Shown here: piece after piece, positions 1 to 13,293 of the stretch
Numbering within the stretch: the stretch's first letter is position 1
Layout of the letters: every line of letters starts with the position of its first letter
Assembly: GCA_035578155.1 (NCBI GenBank)
Contig: JAPWDM010000001.1
Coordinates: forward strand, 170,969,498-171,033,497
Direction of reading: 5' to 3'
Source of the DNA: Brachynemurus nebulosus
Taxonomy: Eukaryota > Arthropoda > Insecta > Neuroptera > Myrmeleontidae
DNA: 64,000 nucleotides
The notes under the pieces: model-generated
The model's input: the letters and a program-made list of their open reading frames with translations, nothing else
What the model was told of the DNA's origin: nothing
The model's database searches: none
Made by a program: the position numbers and the translations under genes

Positions 1-600
1 TTTAGTCTGTTACTGCCCGTAATGAGGTTCACGTCGTAACGAGTATCATTGCTTTTTTAATCAACTCGTGAAAGGGTAACCTGGGATAAGAGGAGCCGGT
101 TGGCCCCCAGACGAGATTTTTAACGGCACTTTGGCTACTACATAGGAACTCCAATATAACGTACTCCAATACAACGTAGCGAGTGGTGGGGTACCCCTCT
201 CACAGATTTGAAGACGTGAGATTGTATTTGTGTCAAGGTATACATAATCATCAATTCAGGGGCGTAGAAAATTTATGTGAGGGTCTGAGAAGCTCCTATA
301 TATTTTTTCACATACACACGTGTAGCATTCACACATAGCCATAGGTACTTTTACACAAATAAATATAATCAGTGTAAATATATACACATTTACAACTATG
401 TGTGAACTTGTTCGAAAATATTCAGATTCCTGTGAACTTTTACAGTAAATTTATCAACACCAACAAACAATTACACCAATATACAGACTTACACGTACAT
501 ATTATTTCACCTATATCCATTATCCATACGTAGACAAATATGTGTGCGTATACGAATACACATCGATTTCACGATTTGATTGGTTATAGAAAAAAAGCCA
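1..600. other. Left edge, no gene recognised
   Basis: The first 240 bases are less AT-rich than what follows and may be the end of a transposon that continues outside the window. A 15-bp unit is repeated back to back at 148-177 (ACTCCAATATAACGT, then ACTCCAATACAACGT). The rest is AT-rich with many short ACAC/GTGT runs. I see no open reading frame worth calling. Confidence 0.5.
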
Positions 601-1275
601 GATAATAAACTCTGATAAAAGTTCCATAATATTCTATTCGGAAAATAGCAAAGATGTCGAAAAACCGACTTCATCATTTGATGGTCTACCAAAGAAGGGA
701 CTAAACAGCAAAACTCAGTAAAAGTTCTAGAAAGTTCTATTCGGGATCTATCAAAGATATCGGGAAACTAACTTCACTATCTAACTGGTCGTCGAATAAA
801 AGCATAAATAACAAAAATTAAGCAATGTTCTAGAATGTTCTATTCGAGAACTAGCAAAGATATTGGGAAACTAACTCCACCGTCGAATTGGTCTTCGAAT
901 GAAAGCATAAATAACAAAAAATTTAGCAATGTTCTAGAATGTTCTATTCGAGAACTAGCAAAGATATCGGGAAACTGACTTCACCATCGAATTGGTCATC
1001 AAATTAAAGCTTAAATAAGAAAAATTGAACAATGTTCTAGAATGTTCTATTCGAAAACTAGTAAAAATATCGGAAAACTGATTTCACCATCGGACTTGTC
1101 CTCGAATGAAAGCCTAAATAACAAAAATTTAACAATATTCTAGAATGTTCTATTCGAGAATTAGCAGAAATATCAAAAAACTGATTTTATCACACATCTA
1201 ATTATTTATTAAATAAAACATCAAATAGCGGAATTTAGCAAGAGTTAAGATATTTTATTTAAGGAAAATGTAAAC
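600..1275 (+). repeat. 103-bp tandem repeat, left outer arm of foldback-like element
   Basis: The anchor TTCTATTCG occurs at 632, 735, 838, 942, 1045 and 1148, a very regular spacing of 103-104 bp. A seventh, degraded unit lies near 1252. Each unit reads roughly GTTCTAGAATGTTCTATTCG, then AACTAGCAAAGATATCGG, then an ACTTCACCATC-like stretch. The same unit returns in inverted orientation at 3240-3470, on the other side of two long inverted arms, so the array is part of a symmetrical element and not an independent satellite. No coding potential is seen. Confidence 0.85.
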
Positions 1276-1308
1276 ATTATACTTTTTTGCAATTGTATAC
1301 ATTTGCGT

Positions 1309-1790
1309 AAAGGGCATAGCCGGGTAAGATAGGGAAAACGGCCCTTGACGCAAAATTGATTGTTTTTATAGGAAATAATACTTCTTAGCGCCAGATACAT
1401 TCCTGCCAAATTTCAACCCTCCGAGGCCAATAGTTTATGAATAAACAAACAGACAAAAATTTTCAAAAAAAATTTTTTTTGACGAAATGACTGAGCCGAT
1501 TTATTTGAGTTTAATATATATTGTGTACCCACCTTAGGCGAACTAATAAAAAAAAAATTAACGTTATATCCCTTTATTATACTGATTTTTTTAAATTTTT
1601 AAATTTAAGAAAATTTTTTTTTGGCACTTAGGCGTTAGCGACACCCACCATTTTTTGTTCAATAATTTGTCTATTAGTACTCTATAACATATATTTTTAT
1701 GGAAAAATTTTAGTTGGTAGAACATAGTAATATTTCAATACAAATGCATGCCATGTTCGGTACTACATATATTACTTATGTATAAAAAGG
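1309..1790 (+). repeat. Long inverted repeat, left arm
   Basis: The arm begins AAAGGGCATAGCCGGG and ends near TATAAAAAGG. It pairs over about 480 bp with 2748-3228 and differs by scattered substitutions and small homopolymer length changes. Confidence 0.93.
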
Positions 1791-2747
1791 ACCATAATGT
1801 AAAGCATCTGCCTTATTTCTAAAACACAGTAGAACTCTAAGCAGTGCAATAAAATGTTCTCTTCCCCCCTGAGTTGCAGTTCTTGGAGTTCCTGTGACGC
1901 TCTAAAAAATATATATTTGGAGCTGTTATAAAAAATATGTTTTAACTTGCTAAAAAATAATTTTCAAGGTTAATTTTACCATGAATCTGAATATTTGAAT
2001 GAAATCAATAAAATTATCTCAGCATACTTACTAATTAAAATTATATCTAACTCAACGAAAATTATAAGTTTTAGAAATTTTATTTAAATAAAGATATTAA
2101 TAATAACAATAATACGTCTTAAATGTTATATTGCTTTAATAATAATAAACATTAACTTAATAAAATGGAACAAAAAACTTCAACAATGTATAGTAATTAC
2201 AACAATCCGGCTAAAACCTGTTGTAGTTATTACATGTACATATAACTAACTTGAAGAAAGTAGTGTACAATTGTACGCAATATGTAGCTCGTCCCTCTCA
2301 CTTGATGTTTTTGTTGCACTTCTTAAGGAGGTGCAGAAAGTGGATTTTTTTCTGTAATAAAATTACATACGTTCATAACTACGACAAACACGCTTAGACA
2401 AACGTGTAGCTTTATCTGCCGTCTGTCTTATTTTGTTAACACGATGACGGGTCATGGGGAATTATAACGAAATGACCAACTGGTATACTATTTTGACAGC
2501 TAATCAACTTTGTACGAAATTGTTGACATCGTAAAATGTGATGTATGAGCTAACAAACTTTCACTTGACGTCTTACAAAGGAAAAAACTCTAACAAAAGA
2601 GAAATCAATGTCTATTTTGTTTTATTGATAAAAAAAGACAAACGACAAATAGTGTTGGACTTTTGTAAATTTAAACTAGTTTATCGTAGTCATGAACGTA
2701 TGTAATTATATTATTTTAGAAATAGGGTAGATATTTTATTTTATAAT
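1791..2747. other. Spacer between long inverted arms
   Basis: This is AT-rich sequence of about 957 bp with no open reading frame of note and no recognised domain. It is the loop of the foldback-like structure. Confidence 0.6.
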
Positions 2748-3228
2748 CCTTTTTATACATAAGTAATATATGTAGTACCGAACATGGCATGCATTTGTAT
2801 TTAAATATTACTATGTTCTACCAACTAAAATTTTTCCATAAAAATATATATTATAGAGTACTAAGAGACAAATTATTGAATAAAAAACGGTGGGTGTCGC
2901 TAACGCCTAAGTGGCAAAAAAAAATTTTCTTAAATTTAAAAATTTAAAAAAATTAGTATAATAAAGGGATATAACGTTAATTTTTTTTTATTACTTCGTC
3001 TAAGGTGGGTATACAATATATATTAAACTCAAATAAATCGGCTCAGTAATTTCGTCAAAAAAAATATTTTTTGAAAATTTTTGTCTGGTTGTGTATTCAT
3101 AAACTATTTGCCTTGGAGGGTTGAAATTTGGCAGGAATGTATCTGGGGCTAAGAAGTATTATTTCCTATAAAAACAATCAATTTTGCGTCAAGGTCCGTT
3201 TTCCCTATCTTACCCGGCTATGCCCTTT
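2748..3228 (-). repeat. Long inverted repeat, right arm
   Basis: This is the reverse complement of 1309-1790. It starts CCTTTTTATACATAAG and ends CCCGGCTATGCCCTTT. Confidence 0.93.
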
Positions 3229-3239
3229 ATAACTAAAAC

Positions 3240-3470
3240 TTTTGTATAGCATCGCTATTTAACCTCTTTCGCCAAGGAGGAGGATGACCTATCTGATGGT
3301 AAAGTTTATTTCTTGATATATATTCTAGGTTTTGAATAGAATAATCTAGAACTTTTGTCAAATTCCGCTATTCAACCATTTCTTTAATGGCAAATCCCAT
3401 AGTAAAGTTAGTTTTCCGATATCTTTCCTAGTATTCTCAATAAAGTCTGCATAATTTTACACTCATATAA
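3240..3470 (-). repeat. 103-bp tandem units, right outer arm (inverted)
   Basis: About two units are visible. GATATATATTCTAGG at 3315 and GATATCTTTCCTAG at 3418 are exactly 103 bp apart, and both are reverse complements of the left-arm unit. Confidence 0.75.
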
Positions 3471-4844
3471 CCACTCACATCTGCAAAAAAATTCGCTAAT
3501 ATTGTCAATTTTTTGCCCCGTCACAGTGCTGTTCTCCCTTAACTACTTGATTGAATGATTTGTTTGCCAATAAATTGAAAGTGGGTATGTTTTTCATATT
3601 ATTCTTATGAAACATTGAGTTTGAAAATATACTGGAGCTCAGTGCATTTAATGGGTATATTTTCAAGCATCGAACTGCGCTTCGTAAGCATTAAATATGT
3701 ACTCGGACTCAGATCTCGTCGTCAGCCCTCCGGCTAATACATACGGCATAATTTTTTGAAATATAACCAAAAACGTTAGTGATTTCGCGTACAATTTTAG
3801 TTTTTTTAATGAATATAACAGCATTAGTAGACCAACTGTTTTTGGCAACTCAAAACCTTAAATTTTTAAATTTCGATAAACGATAAATAAACAATTATAT
3901 TTTATTTATCATTTTCTTTTAACAATAAAATTACAAGTAATGTCGAAAAAATGTAATCTTTAATAACTCAAAAAATCTACCTACAATTTTATGAAATAAT
4001 TTTTACCGGCTCCCACTTCTTTTCATTGTAATTTAGTTTTTATTTGTTTTTCCTCTTTTTTAATTATTAATTAACGGGGATAAACATAAAAATTTCAAGA
4101 AACATGAGAAAAAAAAAAGACAATAAATGTAAAAATATGGGAAACTTGATATGTATCTTCCTCCCTTGCACTTTTTAAATGTTTCTATCTTAAATCTTTA
4201 GTATGAAATGCTGCATAACAAAACAAGTGATCATTTATATAATCACACTCTAAAATTGTTCGCGTTTCTTTCAAATTTGTCTTTCACAATTCTAGATTGC
4301 ACTAAATTCGAATAGTCTGTAGGGTCATTTCATTTCAAATCATCCAATAAAAACATAAAATGTCACCCATGACCTCAGATTTAGCTGAAAATTTTTTTAT
4401 TTGTTTATTTAACCATTCTAATCATCTGTACAATATTTACAAAAATTATCTTTAATAGTTTTCAAGTTATGAATTTTTGAAATTTAGCAAAATAGGGTTA
4501 AAATGATGTTTCCGTGGTATCACTTTCGGTGACGTTATTATATTAAAAAATCCATAACTTCTGTAATATTTAACATAAAGCAATAATTTTTTCATCAATA
4601 TGTTCAGAAAAGTCAGGAGATTACAGGAATTTTGGTTAATTATCACTTCATGTTTTTATGTAATGCTTTGTTAGACTTAAATTTTGAGACATTTTTTAAT
4701 CGATAAACAAAAAATCTTTAAAAGTGATTATTGACCAAAGGCATAGCAGTAACCGTAGTAATCTTTTTTTTTAAATTTACACTAAGGATGTAAACTAAAA
4801 TAATCTGGTACAAAAATAATGGTTTTTTACCCGCTAATATTTTT
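3471..4844. other. AT-rich stretch, no gene recognised
   Basis: A short open frame on the minus strand (3663-3848) has no recognisable domain. Otherwise only AT-rich sequence is seen. Confidence 0.5.
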
Positions 4845-5075
4845 CAGACACGTCCGACGTCTGGAAGCTCAGAAAACGAGCTTTTTGGAATAATTTCCCA
4901 AAATTCAAAATTTTTGTTTACACCATTGGAAAGAGGAGAAAAAATTACATAAGAAAGGTATTTAAACTATTATTATATGTCAACTAGTTTCCAAGAAAAA
5001 CTACCTTTTATAAATGGTCGCCGTATATACCACTGTCGCAGCATCCTGCATAACATAGCGAATTTAACACTTCCT
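4845..5075 (+). repeat. Dispersed repeat family A, copy 1
   Basis: Shared landmarks are AGACACGTCCGACGTC, TTTACACCATTGGAAAGAGG, CAACTAGTTTCCAAGAAAA and CAGCATCCTGCATAACATAG. The same order of landmarks recurs at 48000-48255, with partial copies at 18340-18490 and 57336-57535. It is non-coding and its class is not recognised. Confidence 0.75.
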
Positions 5076-6539
5076 TAAGGTGGGAAAAAGCATACGCTCC
5101 ATTTGTTACAAATATTATTATTTAAATGGATCTTTTCAAATGGAAATATGTAAAATATTTTCAAGAAATTTTAATACAGTTTTACAGTGTAGGAAAGCAA
5201 TATGCCTAAAACAATCAACAAAATAAAAGAAGTTACATGGGGGAGAAAAATTTTCTTTGTATATAATATATATGAAGTAATTTTGAAAGATGTTCTTTTT
5301 CTTCTCTCACACTTATAATTTCTGGGAATTAATATAAAATTTATGATGTTTTTTTTTTTTCTTTAGAAAAACAAAAAATTTATTTCGAGTAGATAATTCT
5401 TAAGCAATTTTAAAGGATGGTGAGACGCGGAGGGCTCGGAGCTATTTTTTGTAATCATTTTATAGCGGAATATTGACCGTTTCATTAACTTTTTTAAGTG
5501 TGCTAAATTTAAAAAATAAATTACCGAGTCTGTGTTAGGCACGCTTCAAACCAGGGTTCCTCAGTAGCTAGAGTTTGTCACAGTTTTCGAAATAAAATAT
5601 AGTGCATTGAAGTACATTTTTTTATGATTCATGATAAAAGAAGTAAATAAAAAAAAAATCAATAACTAACAGCGTAAAAGGCGAACTAAAACGATGGAAA
5701 CAAGATGAAATAGAAGAAAAAGGAAAAAGAAAAATATACAAAACGCAATATTAATATTTCGCAAACGAGACTTCAAAATGAAAAATGATACAAGGAGCCT
5801 TCATTTTTATAGCGCCTTCTAATACCCAACACGATATCGTTCGTGAAAAAAAATTATTCTCCTTTTCTAGTCCAGGAAAGTGCTTCAAGATATCAAGAAA
5901 AATTTTTTTTGCCGAAGATTATTTGAGACTTACACCTATTACATATACGTGCAAAATTTCATTTTCACAGACCAAAAGATCTAAATACAAATTATGCGGT
6001 CATAATCAGACAGACAGACAAATATGATGAATCTATAAAGGTCCCGAAATATGTTTCTTTATAGAACCCTAAAGAGACCATATACAACAATATTTTTCTG
6101 TTAGGATTTTTGACCGAATAATTGTAATATTAAAAAAATTTGTTGCCCAACTGTATTTTCACGCAAAGTAACAACAATTTGACTTGCTATCTCGTTCCTA
6201 ATAGTAACTCCAACATTCTTAAACACGGCAACTAATAGGAACCAAGTCACTCTTCATTTTTAATAAATTAGATAATGTAAAAATTTTGAATACCATATGT
6301 GCCTTTCTCCTGTCTCTTTATTTTTAAATTGAGCCCATTAGTATACATATAAGCAATTTCTTAATGGAAGTTGGCAGCAAAATTCAATTTCTCCCTCTTT
6401 TTCCGAATTACATTAAATAATTTAAATTTTTTTCAAAGTCGACGTCTTAGTAACAGGTATGTATCATGTCATAATTTTATTTTTGGTACTTGTGTGACTG
6501 TGCACAAGTTTTTTTTTTGCAATAAAAGAACAAGTGAAA
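5076..6539. other. AT-rich stretch, no gene recognised
   Basis: No conserved frame, RNA gene or clear repeat is seen. Near 5570, CAGTAGCTAGAGTTTG followed by a TTTTCGA-rich stretch resembles 63030-63060, suggesting another low-copy repeat. Confidence 0.4.
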
Positions 6540-6846
6540 TCTACTTAATAAATCTCTAACACTGACTGACAGACAACGCACAGCCCAAATCGTTAGGTTT
6601 AGAAGGATGAAATTTTGCACAATAGTGCCCTATATAATGTAGGTGAACACTAAGAATGGATTTTTGAAAATTCATTCCCTAAGTGGGTTAAATAGAGGAT
6701 GAAAATTTGTATGGAAAGCCATTTTTGAAGTTAGAGATATATAAAAATATGTTACTCTACGTATAAATAATATTTTATTTAATAAATCTTTAACACTGAC
6801 TGAGATATTCCCGATGGTAAATCCTATCAGATCGGTATACGGCTAG
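6540..6846 (+). mobile_element. Helitron-like non-autonomous element, copy 1
   Basis: It begins TCTACTTAATAAATCTC and ends GGTATACGGCTAG. An imperfect stem (GATGG with CCTATC) lies shortly before the end. It is preceded by A. Helitrons start with TC, end with CTRR after a short hairpin and insert between A and T, so the ends fit. The sequence ACACTGACTGA near the start is repeated near the end. Two more copies in the window share the same start base. There is no coding capacity. Confidence 0.6.
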
Positions 6847-9800
6847 GATCGATATAAATAACACTTAAGAATTAAACTTTTTAAATCATTGTTTTAATTA
6901 AAAGTCACAGTAAGCCTACTTACTTTAAGACTTAAATAAAAAAAGAATTTTTAATTTAGTGACGTTGGCAATTCCTTAAAAACCGTACGTAGAGTGATAA
7001 GATGAAATTGTAAGTAAATTAGAGGTTTTCAAAACCCTTTTTTTTATTTTTACTATTAGGTATGTAAAACTATCAGCAAAAAGTTTGTTGGATCAGCCAC
7101 ATTTATAAATGGACCTGGAACATTTTTGCTTCAGAAGAAAGGAAATTTTTTAATTTGGTGACGTACACTAAAATTGTTTCCAGTGCCTTAAAAGCGGTTA
7201 ATGAAATGACAGAATAGTAAACCTACAATAGAATTATTGGTTTCCGAAGTCGTTCTTCTGATGCCAGAAATCTTTAAAAAATGTACCCCATTCCCTAATC
7301 TGAGAGCTGCGGATTCGCTCCAGTTTTTGTACCTATATGTGATCTACTTGTACCATTCAAATTAGATAAATTTAACAAAACTCATTGCAGTTATAAGCTT
7401 TATGCTCTCAAAAGATCAGTTTTGCCTAGCTTGAATATGTTCATATACGTACATGCATATTGTGCTAACGTAGATAGATACAAGTGAAAAATAAATTTGA
7501 TACTTAATATTATCTTTAAAAGATATTTTTCGTAGCTACAATCTACTGGGAACATACTTTAATATTCTCTATGGAAATTATATCATTCACAAAAAGAAGT
7601 AAAAAGAAAAAATTAAGATAAAATCCATTTTCTTTTCTAAATATTTTATTTACGTTCAAGAGAAAAGGCTTTATTTAATGTTCGCAATATGAAAAAGATA
7701 TGCAAAACAAACTGAAAGTGAATACTTATCACTTAAATTTGAATTTGTTTTCAGGTGATAAGTACTCGTGAGTACAAAAAAAAAATTGCGGCTACATGAC
7801 CGAAGTGAAAACTTCTATGGCGATCTCGCAACCGATTTGAAGTTGCGAGTACATAAATGTATTCACTAGACAAGATTCTATTGAACAGTTTCTATTAAGC
7901 CAATACAATAATACGGAAAATAAATAATAAAAATGTCATCGGGTTAAAACCAGAAACAATAACCAAAATTTATTGTCTGCTTACCATAAAATGTCAGAAG
8001 GTTGGAGAAGAAGTATATTTGAGGTATGTTCCAAGAAACACTAGAATTTCCAGTTCGCGTGAATCCAGTATTTTTAAATCAAAAAAGAATTTGGCGCTTC
8101 GATAGGGCAAATTTAAGAGTATTAGGAAAAAATATTTTGATGATTAAAAAACTTTTTTTATTGTTTTAATGCTAAATTATATGTCAAAATGTTTAAATAA
8201 TATATATAATAATAACTTATTATTGCTAAAAGATACAGCTGAGGCAATTTTATATTTGGAAAGGGCATTTAAAGGGCAATTTTTTAAGCTATCACACGTT
8301 AATTTAGAAATTGATTTAAAAAAGAAAAAAAAATTGTCGCGGCGCCAACGTCGCGTAGCCAAAACAAATTCAATTTAGAATTTCAGTTCAGTATTTAATA
8401 TGTAGGAACGATTAAGTTAATTGTTAAGTATTTCAAAAGATGTCTCTACTAAAGACTTGAGTTATGTATTCTATACCTTCTATACTAAACAGAATATTAA
8501 TTTACAAACATATCCATTAAACAATTAATACATATTGTACATTAAAATACATTAATTTTTAAAAAGTAAGAAAACTTCTTCATATTTTACTTATTACTTA
8601 CTAAAATAATATGTCTAATTATAAAGTAGGTAATTAATATATCTATCTGTAATCTGTTTGCTAATTTTAAAAAAAAAGTGTATATATTAAAGCAAATAAA
8701 TAAAATCAAAAATTTGAAATTCCTTTTGACAAAACAGTTCAAACAATCTGTTTACTGTTTAAATTTTTAAATTATAAGGTTAAAAATAAAATATTCGTTA
8801 ATGCGCATGTCTGGGATTTAAAATACTTACTCTGTAGCAAGAATTTCAAAAACCAATTCGGGTAAGTTCAGAATTAGATTTAAATACTTGATGGAACATA
8901 AAATTTGAGCTTTTTGTAAACTAGAATTACAATTCCTCCTGATTGGAACAGTAAAATTAACTATACGCATGCTCCTTAAAACGAGAATTAATTCGAGTAT
9001 TTGTTGGAACATACCTTTGGTGCTCCGTGCCAAAATAGACAAAAACGGAACACTTATGTAATCACTTCGATGTCCGCTCGTTCGTTACAAACGATTTTCT
9101 TTAAAACCATTCGACGTAAAGATTTGAAATCTAGGATCCAATTATAGATGTAAAATTGAATTTTGCTTATGGGAATCAATCCCGGCGGTAACCTGCAAAG
9201 TGGGAAAAACTCGATTGCTTATTTGTTTATCGAAAAATAAGTAAAAAGAGGCAATAATGCTACAAAATTTTTTCCTTGTAAATAATTGCTCATTAGCTTT
9301 CAAGGCTTAAAATTACTGTTAAAAACAATCGGCAACAATATCTTAGTTCAAAAAGTTTTTCTAACAAGCAAAATTTATAATATAATATAATAACATTAAT
9401 TTAAGTATATGTTTTCGCAATTAATTTTTATAAATTCAGTTTTAAATACGTTAAATTATTCACAACCCAACCGTAACCTAATTAAAATATAAATAAAATA
9501 AATAATATCCCATGTTCACAATCTTACCTTTACCTTCATTTCATCTAATTATATAGGACTATTTGACTGACTGTCTCTATTGTATTAATTTAAAAAATTC
9601 ATCAATCAATTTAAAATGTAAATGTCTTTTTATCAACGAAGAAAATTTTATAATTACACAAAATAATGTTGAAAGGTGAACAGTATGGTCTGTTTCACGG
9701 GTTTGTAATATAGGAATACAGCATAACTTCTTTTTATGCGGTCAGTCTTGTACGATACCTTTTTATAAACTATCAAGATGTAGTGAGAAAATATATATAC

Positions 9801-10130
9801 CTATACCCCATCCCCTACGCCTTTCGAAACAGTATGATAGTTGATATTTTTGGGGAAAATTCAACTAAAAATTGCTAATTATTTAAACTTTTAAAGATCC
9901 TTCACGCTTTCCTTCCTGCATGCTGAATAATTTAAGACTAAAACACGCTAAATACTAAACACTTAATTTACGTATTCGTAAGCGTATTCGTACTCGCAAA
10001 TAGTATTTTAATAATAAACTTATCAAACTTAATTAATATAAATTTCTAGCTCTCCAAAACTCCAAAATTTATTCATATATTTACTTACGTTTCTTAAATT
10101 TTTGAGGACTACGACTTAAAAAAAATATTA
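6847..10130. other. AT-rich stretch, no gene recognised
   Basis: No frame with family resemblance is seen. A short near-palindrome, GTACTCGTGAGTAC, sits near 7757. The overlapping short frames at 8169-8378 on both strands are low-complexity and not convincing. Confidence 0.4.
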
Positions 10131-10566
10131 TTAAGGCCCGATCTACACTATAATGCCGATATCGGTACGCTCCCGCTCCGATCTCGCTCCGAAATAATCT
10201 TGTTGTGTTCACATTGCAGTGCTGATAGCATGCTGGTACCTATTCGTTCTCCATTCATATTATAATGCCGCTCTCGGTACACTCCCAATTCGGTCTTAGT
10301 TCGATGCAAATATCTTTTCATAACAACTGAATGCAAGTGAAGCGAAATGGAATCAAAAAGGTGTTCCGACTTCCGATACCGTTCCGATAAAATATTATCT
10401 GAGCAGTGTTAGTATCGGAGCGGTATTGGAGCGAGAGCGTACCGCGATTGATATCGGAGCGATGAGGTGAAGACACTCATTGTTTCTTGTGTAACAATAT
10501 TTTATCGAATCGGCAGCGTAGCGATATCGTATCGAGAGCAGAGCGAGGGTGAGGATCGGGCCTTAA
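10131..10566 (+). mobile_element. MITE family B (GGCCCGATC ends), copy 1
   Basis: The element runs from TTAAGGCCCGATC to GATCGGGCCTTAA, 436 bp, and is visibly richer in G and C than its surroundings. It contains many short TCGGAGCG / CGCTCCGA motifs in both orientations and a TGTTGTGTTCACATT block near the left end. Other copies are at 40262-40728 and 63705 to the window end, and a rearranged one at 19346-19575. It has no coding frame. TTAA at the ends may be target site or TIR; copy 2 does not keep it. Confidence 0.85.
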
Positions 10567-10688
10567 TCATTTAAATATCATATCACATTATTTAAGAATA
10601 TGTAGTTCCAATTATTAATACGGACACTGTAAAGCTATTCTAAGAACAATAGATACAAAACAAAAGAACAAAGCAATAGTACATCTCT
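10567..10688. other. Short AT-rich spacer
   Basis: Nothing is recognised between MITE B copy 1 and the dispersed repeat that follows. Confidence 0.4.
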
Positions 10689-10900
10689 GTAGTTCATTTC
10701 AGTTAAATGTAACCATGCTTCGTCACTTTGGATTTAAATAATTTCCGTTTTCTTGGCTTTATCTCTTCTATTATTGCATTTATGTAGATTTTAAATTTGC
10801 AGTTTATTTTTAGAAAAGAATAGAAGATCGATTTGTTTCGAATATAAGAATAATTTAATTTTTTAACGAAAACTCATGATCAATTGTATCTGAAATAACT
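10689..10900 (+). repeat. Dispersed repeat family C, copy 1
   Basis: About 210 bp are shared with 18525-18735. Landmarks are AACCATGCTTCGTCAC, ATTTCCGTTTTCTTGGC, AGAAAAGAATAGAAGAT and ACTCATGATCA. Both copies lead into ACAGGGT-like sequence. The repeat is non-coding. Confidence 0.8.
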
Positions 10901-11183
10901 TATAACAATAGTATTTATACAGGGTGTTAATTTAAATTCAACAAAAGAAATACAGGAACGTAATAATAGTCTAATAATAACGTAATAATATTTGTAATTG
11001 AAATGGCAAACGGGTGAAGGTGTTTGGTGATATTTTTATAATTTTGCAATAGAATTAACGTTTGGAAAGTTTTCAGTTATATACAGTAAACTTTCGGAGA
11101 TTGTACGATCACAAATTGCGATCACGATCATTTTAGTGGTAAGGACTTAAACACGACATGTTTACGTCACATAAACATTACAT

Positions 11184-11262
11184 TCAGAAAAATACCGACA
11201 CTTTTTTAAGCATTAGAAAATGGTTTAAAAGCAATTCTTTAATTTTAAATAGAATTAAAATA
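11184..11262 (+). repeat. Fragment related to the 163-bp tandem family
   Basis: CGACACTTTTTTAAGCATTA followed by a TAAAAGCAATTC stretch matches units of the tandem array at 48255-48735. Confidence 0.55.
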
Positions 11263-13293
11263 GAAACAAGAATTGTGTGTTTGTAAAATTTGCGATCCGA
11301 TAATCTCAGGGATATTGGAATTTGGCATATAGAAATCTGACAACTTCCAGTTTTGTATTTAGAATAATCAAAGAGAAAATACTTAACCTTTTTAAACAAA
11401 CCATATGGAAAAATTTTTTTGTCTCAAAATGCCGGACTTTTTACTGCCAGTGATAAGTACAATGGATAAGGTTACAAAAAGAGAAAAAGAAAAAGAAAAT
11501 TAAAATCCCAACATCAAAAAAGTGAACCCTAGGAATTTACAAAATATAAATTATACTAAACTATCTTGATAAAATTGAACATTATTTAGAATTATATCGT
11601 ATTTCGGAAAATCTGTCACAGATGACGGCACCTGTACCAGTGAATATATATTTAATCAATTAAAGAGTTAAAGTTAAAATTATCTTTGAGAAATAGTGTA
11701 TTGAATCATCCTTTAGTATATTTTTCGAATATATACCTACTTACTTAAAATAATATATAAGTATATTATAAAATTTAAATATCTTTTTAATTAGTACTAA
11801 AATGAAGCCTTTTGATATGCTTATGATTTAATTAATAAAAAATATTATACAACACGTTTTAATTATTATAAAGCATGAACTTGTGAAAATGTAATGAAAT
11901 TTAATGATAATGGAAGAAAGAACAAGATGAATTTCTTTATTAAAATTTATTTTTATTTCCTCCGCCTGTCTCTTTTTCTTTGTCTATTTTTGTTTTTTTG
12001 TGAATGAATAATTTTGAAATTAATTTTTTAAAGAAATCAGTAATTTGTACGCATACTGGTTGGGTACCCAGACAATTAGTAGGTACATTAAAATTTTACA
12101 AGATATTCAAATATTTTTTTTTAAATTATTTTCAGTAATAAGTAATTTTGACGATTACCAATATAAACTTTCGAGTTTCACCTCATCGTCAAGAGGAATA
12201 TAGTTTAAAATTTTATTTTGATTATCACAAGCCAATTTTGGCTCTCGTAAAACTCAAGTTCTATTTGGTGTGTTGAATTGAAATTCTATACACACAATGA
12301 CATGCAAAAGATCATCCTAAATTTCAAATTTCATAAATCTAACATTAATAGCTACTGATAAGTAACACTACCCAAGTGCCACTCGCCAATCTTCTTGAAA
12401 CTTTGCTGGTGTGCAAAATAGGCAAAAATAAAGGATCCGTTTTTTTTTTTTTATCTTCCAAGGCCCACGTTCACGGGGTGAAACCAGCCCTTAAATTTGG
12501 GATTCAAATCGTATTTATTAAGATATCTCGAAAATTATAAGAGATAGAGGAAAACTTTAAATTGAGGAAATGTTCTTCTTTAAAACACCTATTCACCTAT
12601 ATACGCTAAACCAGGGTCACGTTTATAAGAGGGGCTGGAGGAATGAAAATGGAGGTAAATTTTGTTGTACAGCCTAAGTGGTTCAATGTATTAAATTTTT
12701 ACTATCATAAATGGAAAGAGCACCAAAAATTAGGGGACATGTGTTTCTGCGTTTTTCCGAAATATGTGTGGTATTCAAGATATATAAGGAAGAAGATAGG
12801 ATAGATTATATTTCATTATTATTTATTGCAAATACGTTCTATATTTTTTATTTCATCATGAAAATATAAATTTTTACTTTTCGATAATGATTCGTGTCTT
12901 TTTCAGTATTTACTGAATTGGTAATTTATTCATGTGCATATTTGGTTACTCCTATTCTGTATTTCTTACACCTATTTCTGTGAAAGCTGTGTGATCTGTC
13001 TGTGTTCATGAATACTCGACAAGAAGCAATAATGTTGACATGTTACTTAACCAAAATTTCGGTTTTTAGAACCAGCATGCATCAACGTTTTGATAAAATT
13101 CTGTTTGCCGCAACAAAGAGGTTGTGTGCTATTTCTTATTGTTTCGGAAACATCCAACTACAAAATTGCCACAAAACTTTTATGAAACAATGAAAATAAC
13201 GTTAAATTCGGCATATTTATCACATAACAGCCGAAAAGTATCTGTCATATGTTAATTCCGAAACGTCTACCAGGGAAATTTAATCGTTACCAA
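11263..13293. other. AT-rich stretch, no gene recognised
   Basis: A short GC-richer block at 12460-12500 (GGCCCACGTTCACGGGGTG) looks like a repeat end. A 63-codon open frame at 13002-13193 has no recognisable domain. Confidence 0.4.

Larger units (their letters stand above)
600..3470. mobile_element. Foldback-like element with tandem-repeat arms
   Basis: The layout is symmetrical: 103-bp tandem units (600-1275), a 482-bp arm (1309-1790), a roughly 960-bp AT-rich spacer, an inverted arm (2748-3228), then inverted 103-bp units (3240-3470). Arms that are long inverted repeats accompanied by internal short tandem repeats are the known architecture of Drosophila FB (foldback) elements; no sequence relationship to FB is claimed. 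The spacer has no transposase-like frame, so this copy is non-autonomous. The outer ends and any target duplication could not be fixed. An alternative reading is a 1.9-kb long-TIR element (1309-3228) inserted at the centre of a pre-existing inverted satellite. Confidence 0.65.

Noticed and set aside
600..1275. Regular 103-bp spacing considered as a CRISPR-like array
   Set aside because: Whole units are repeated, with no short repeat plus unique spacer pattern, and the genome is eukaryotic.
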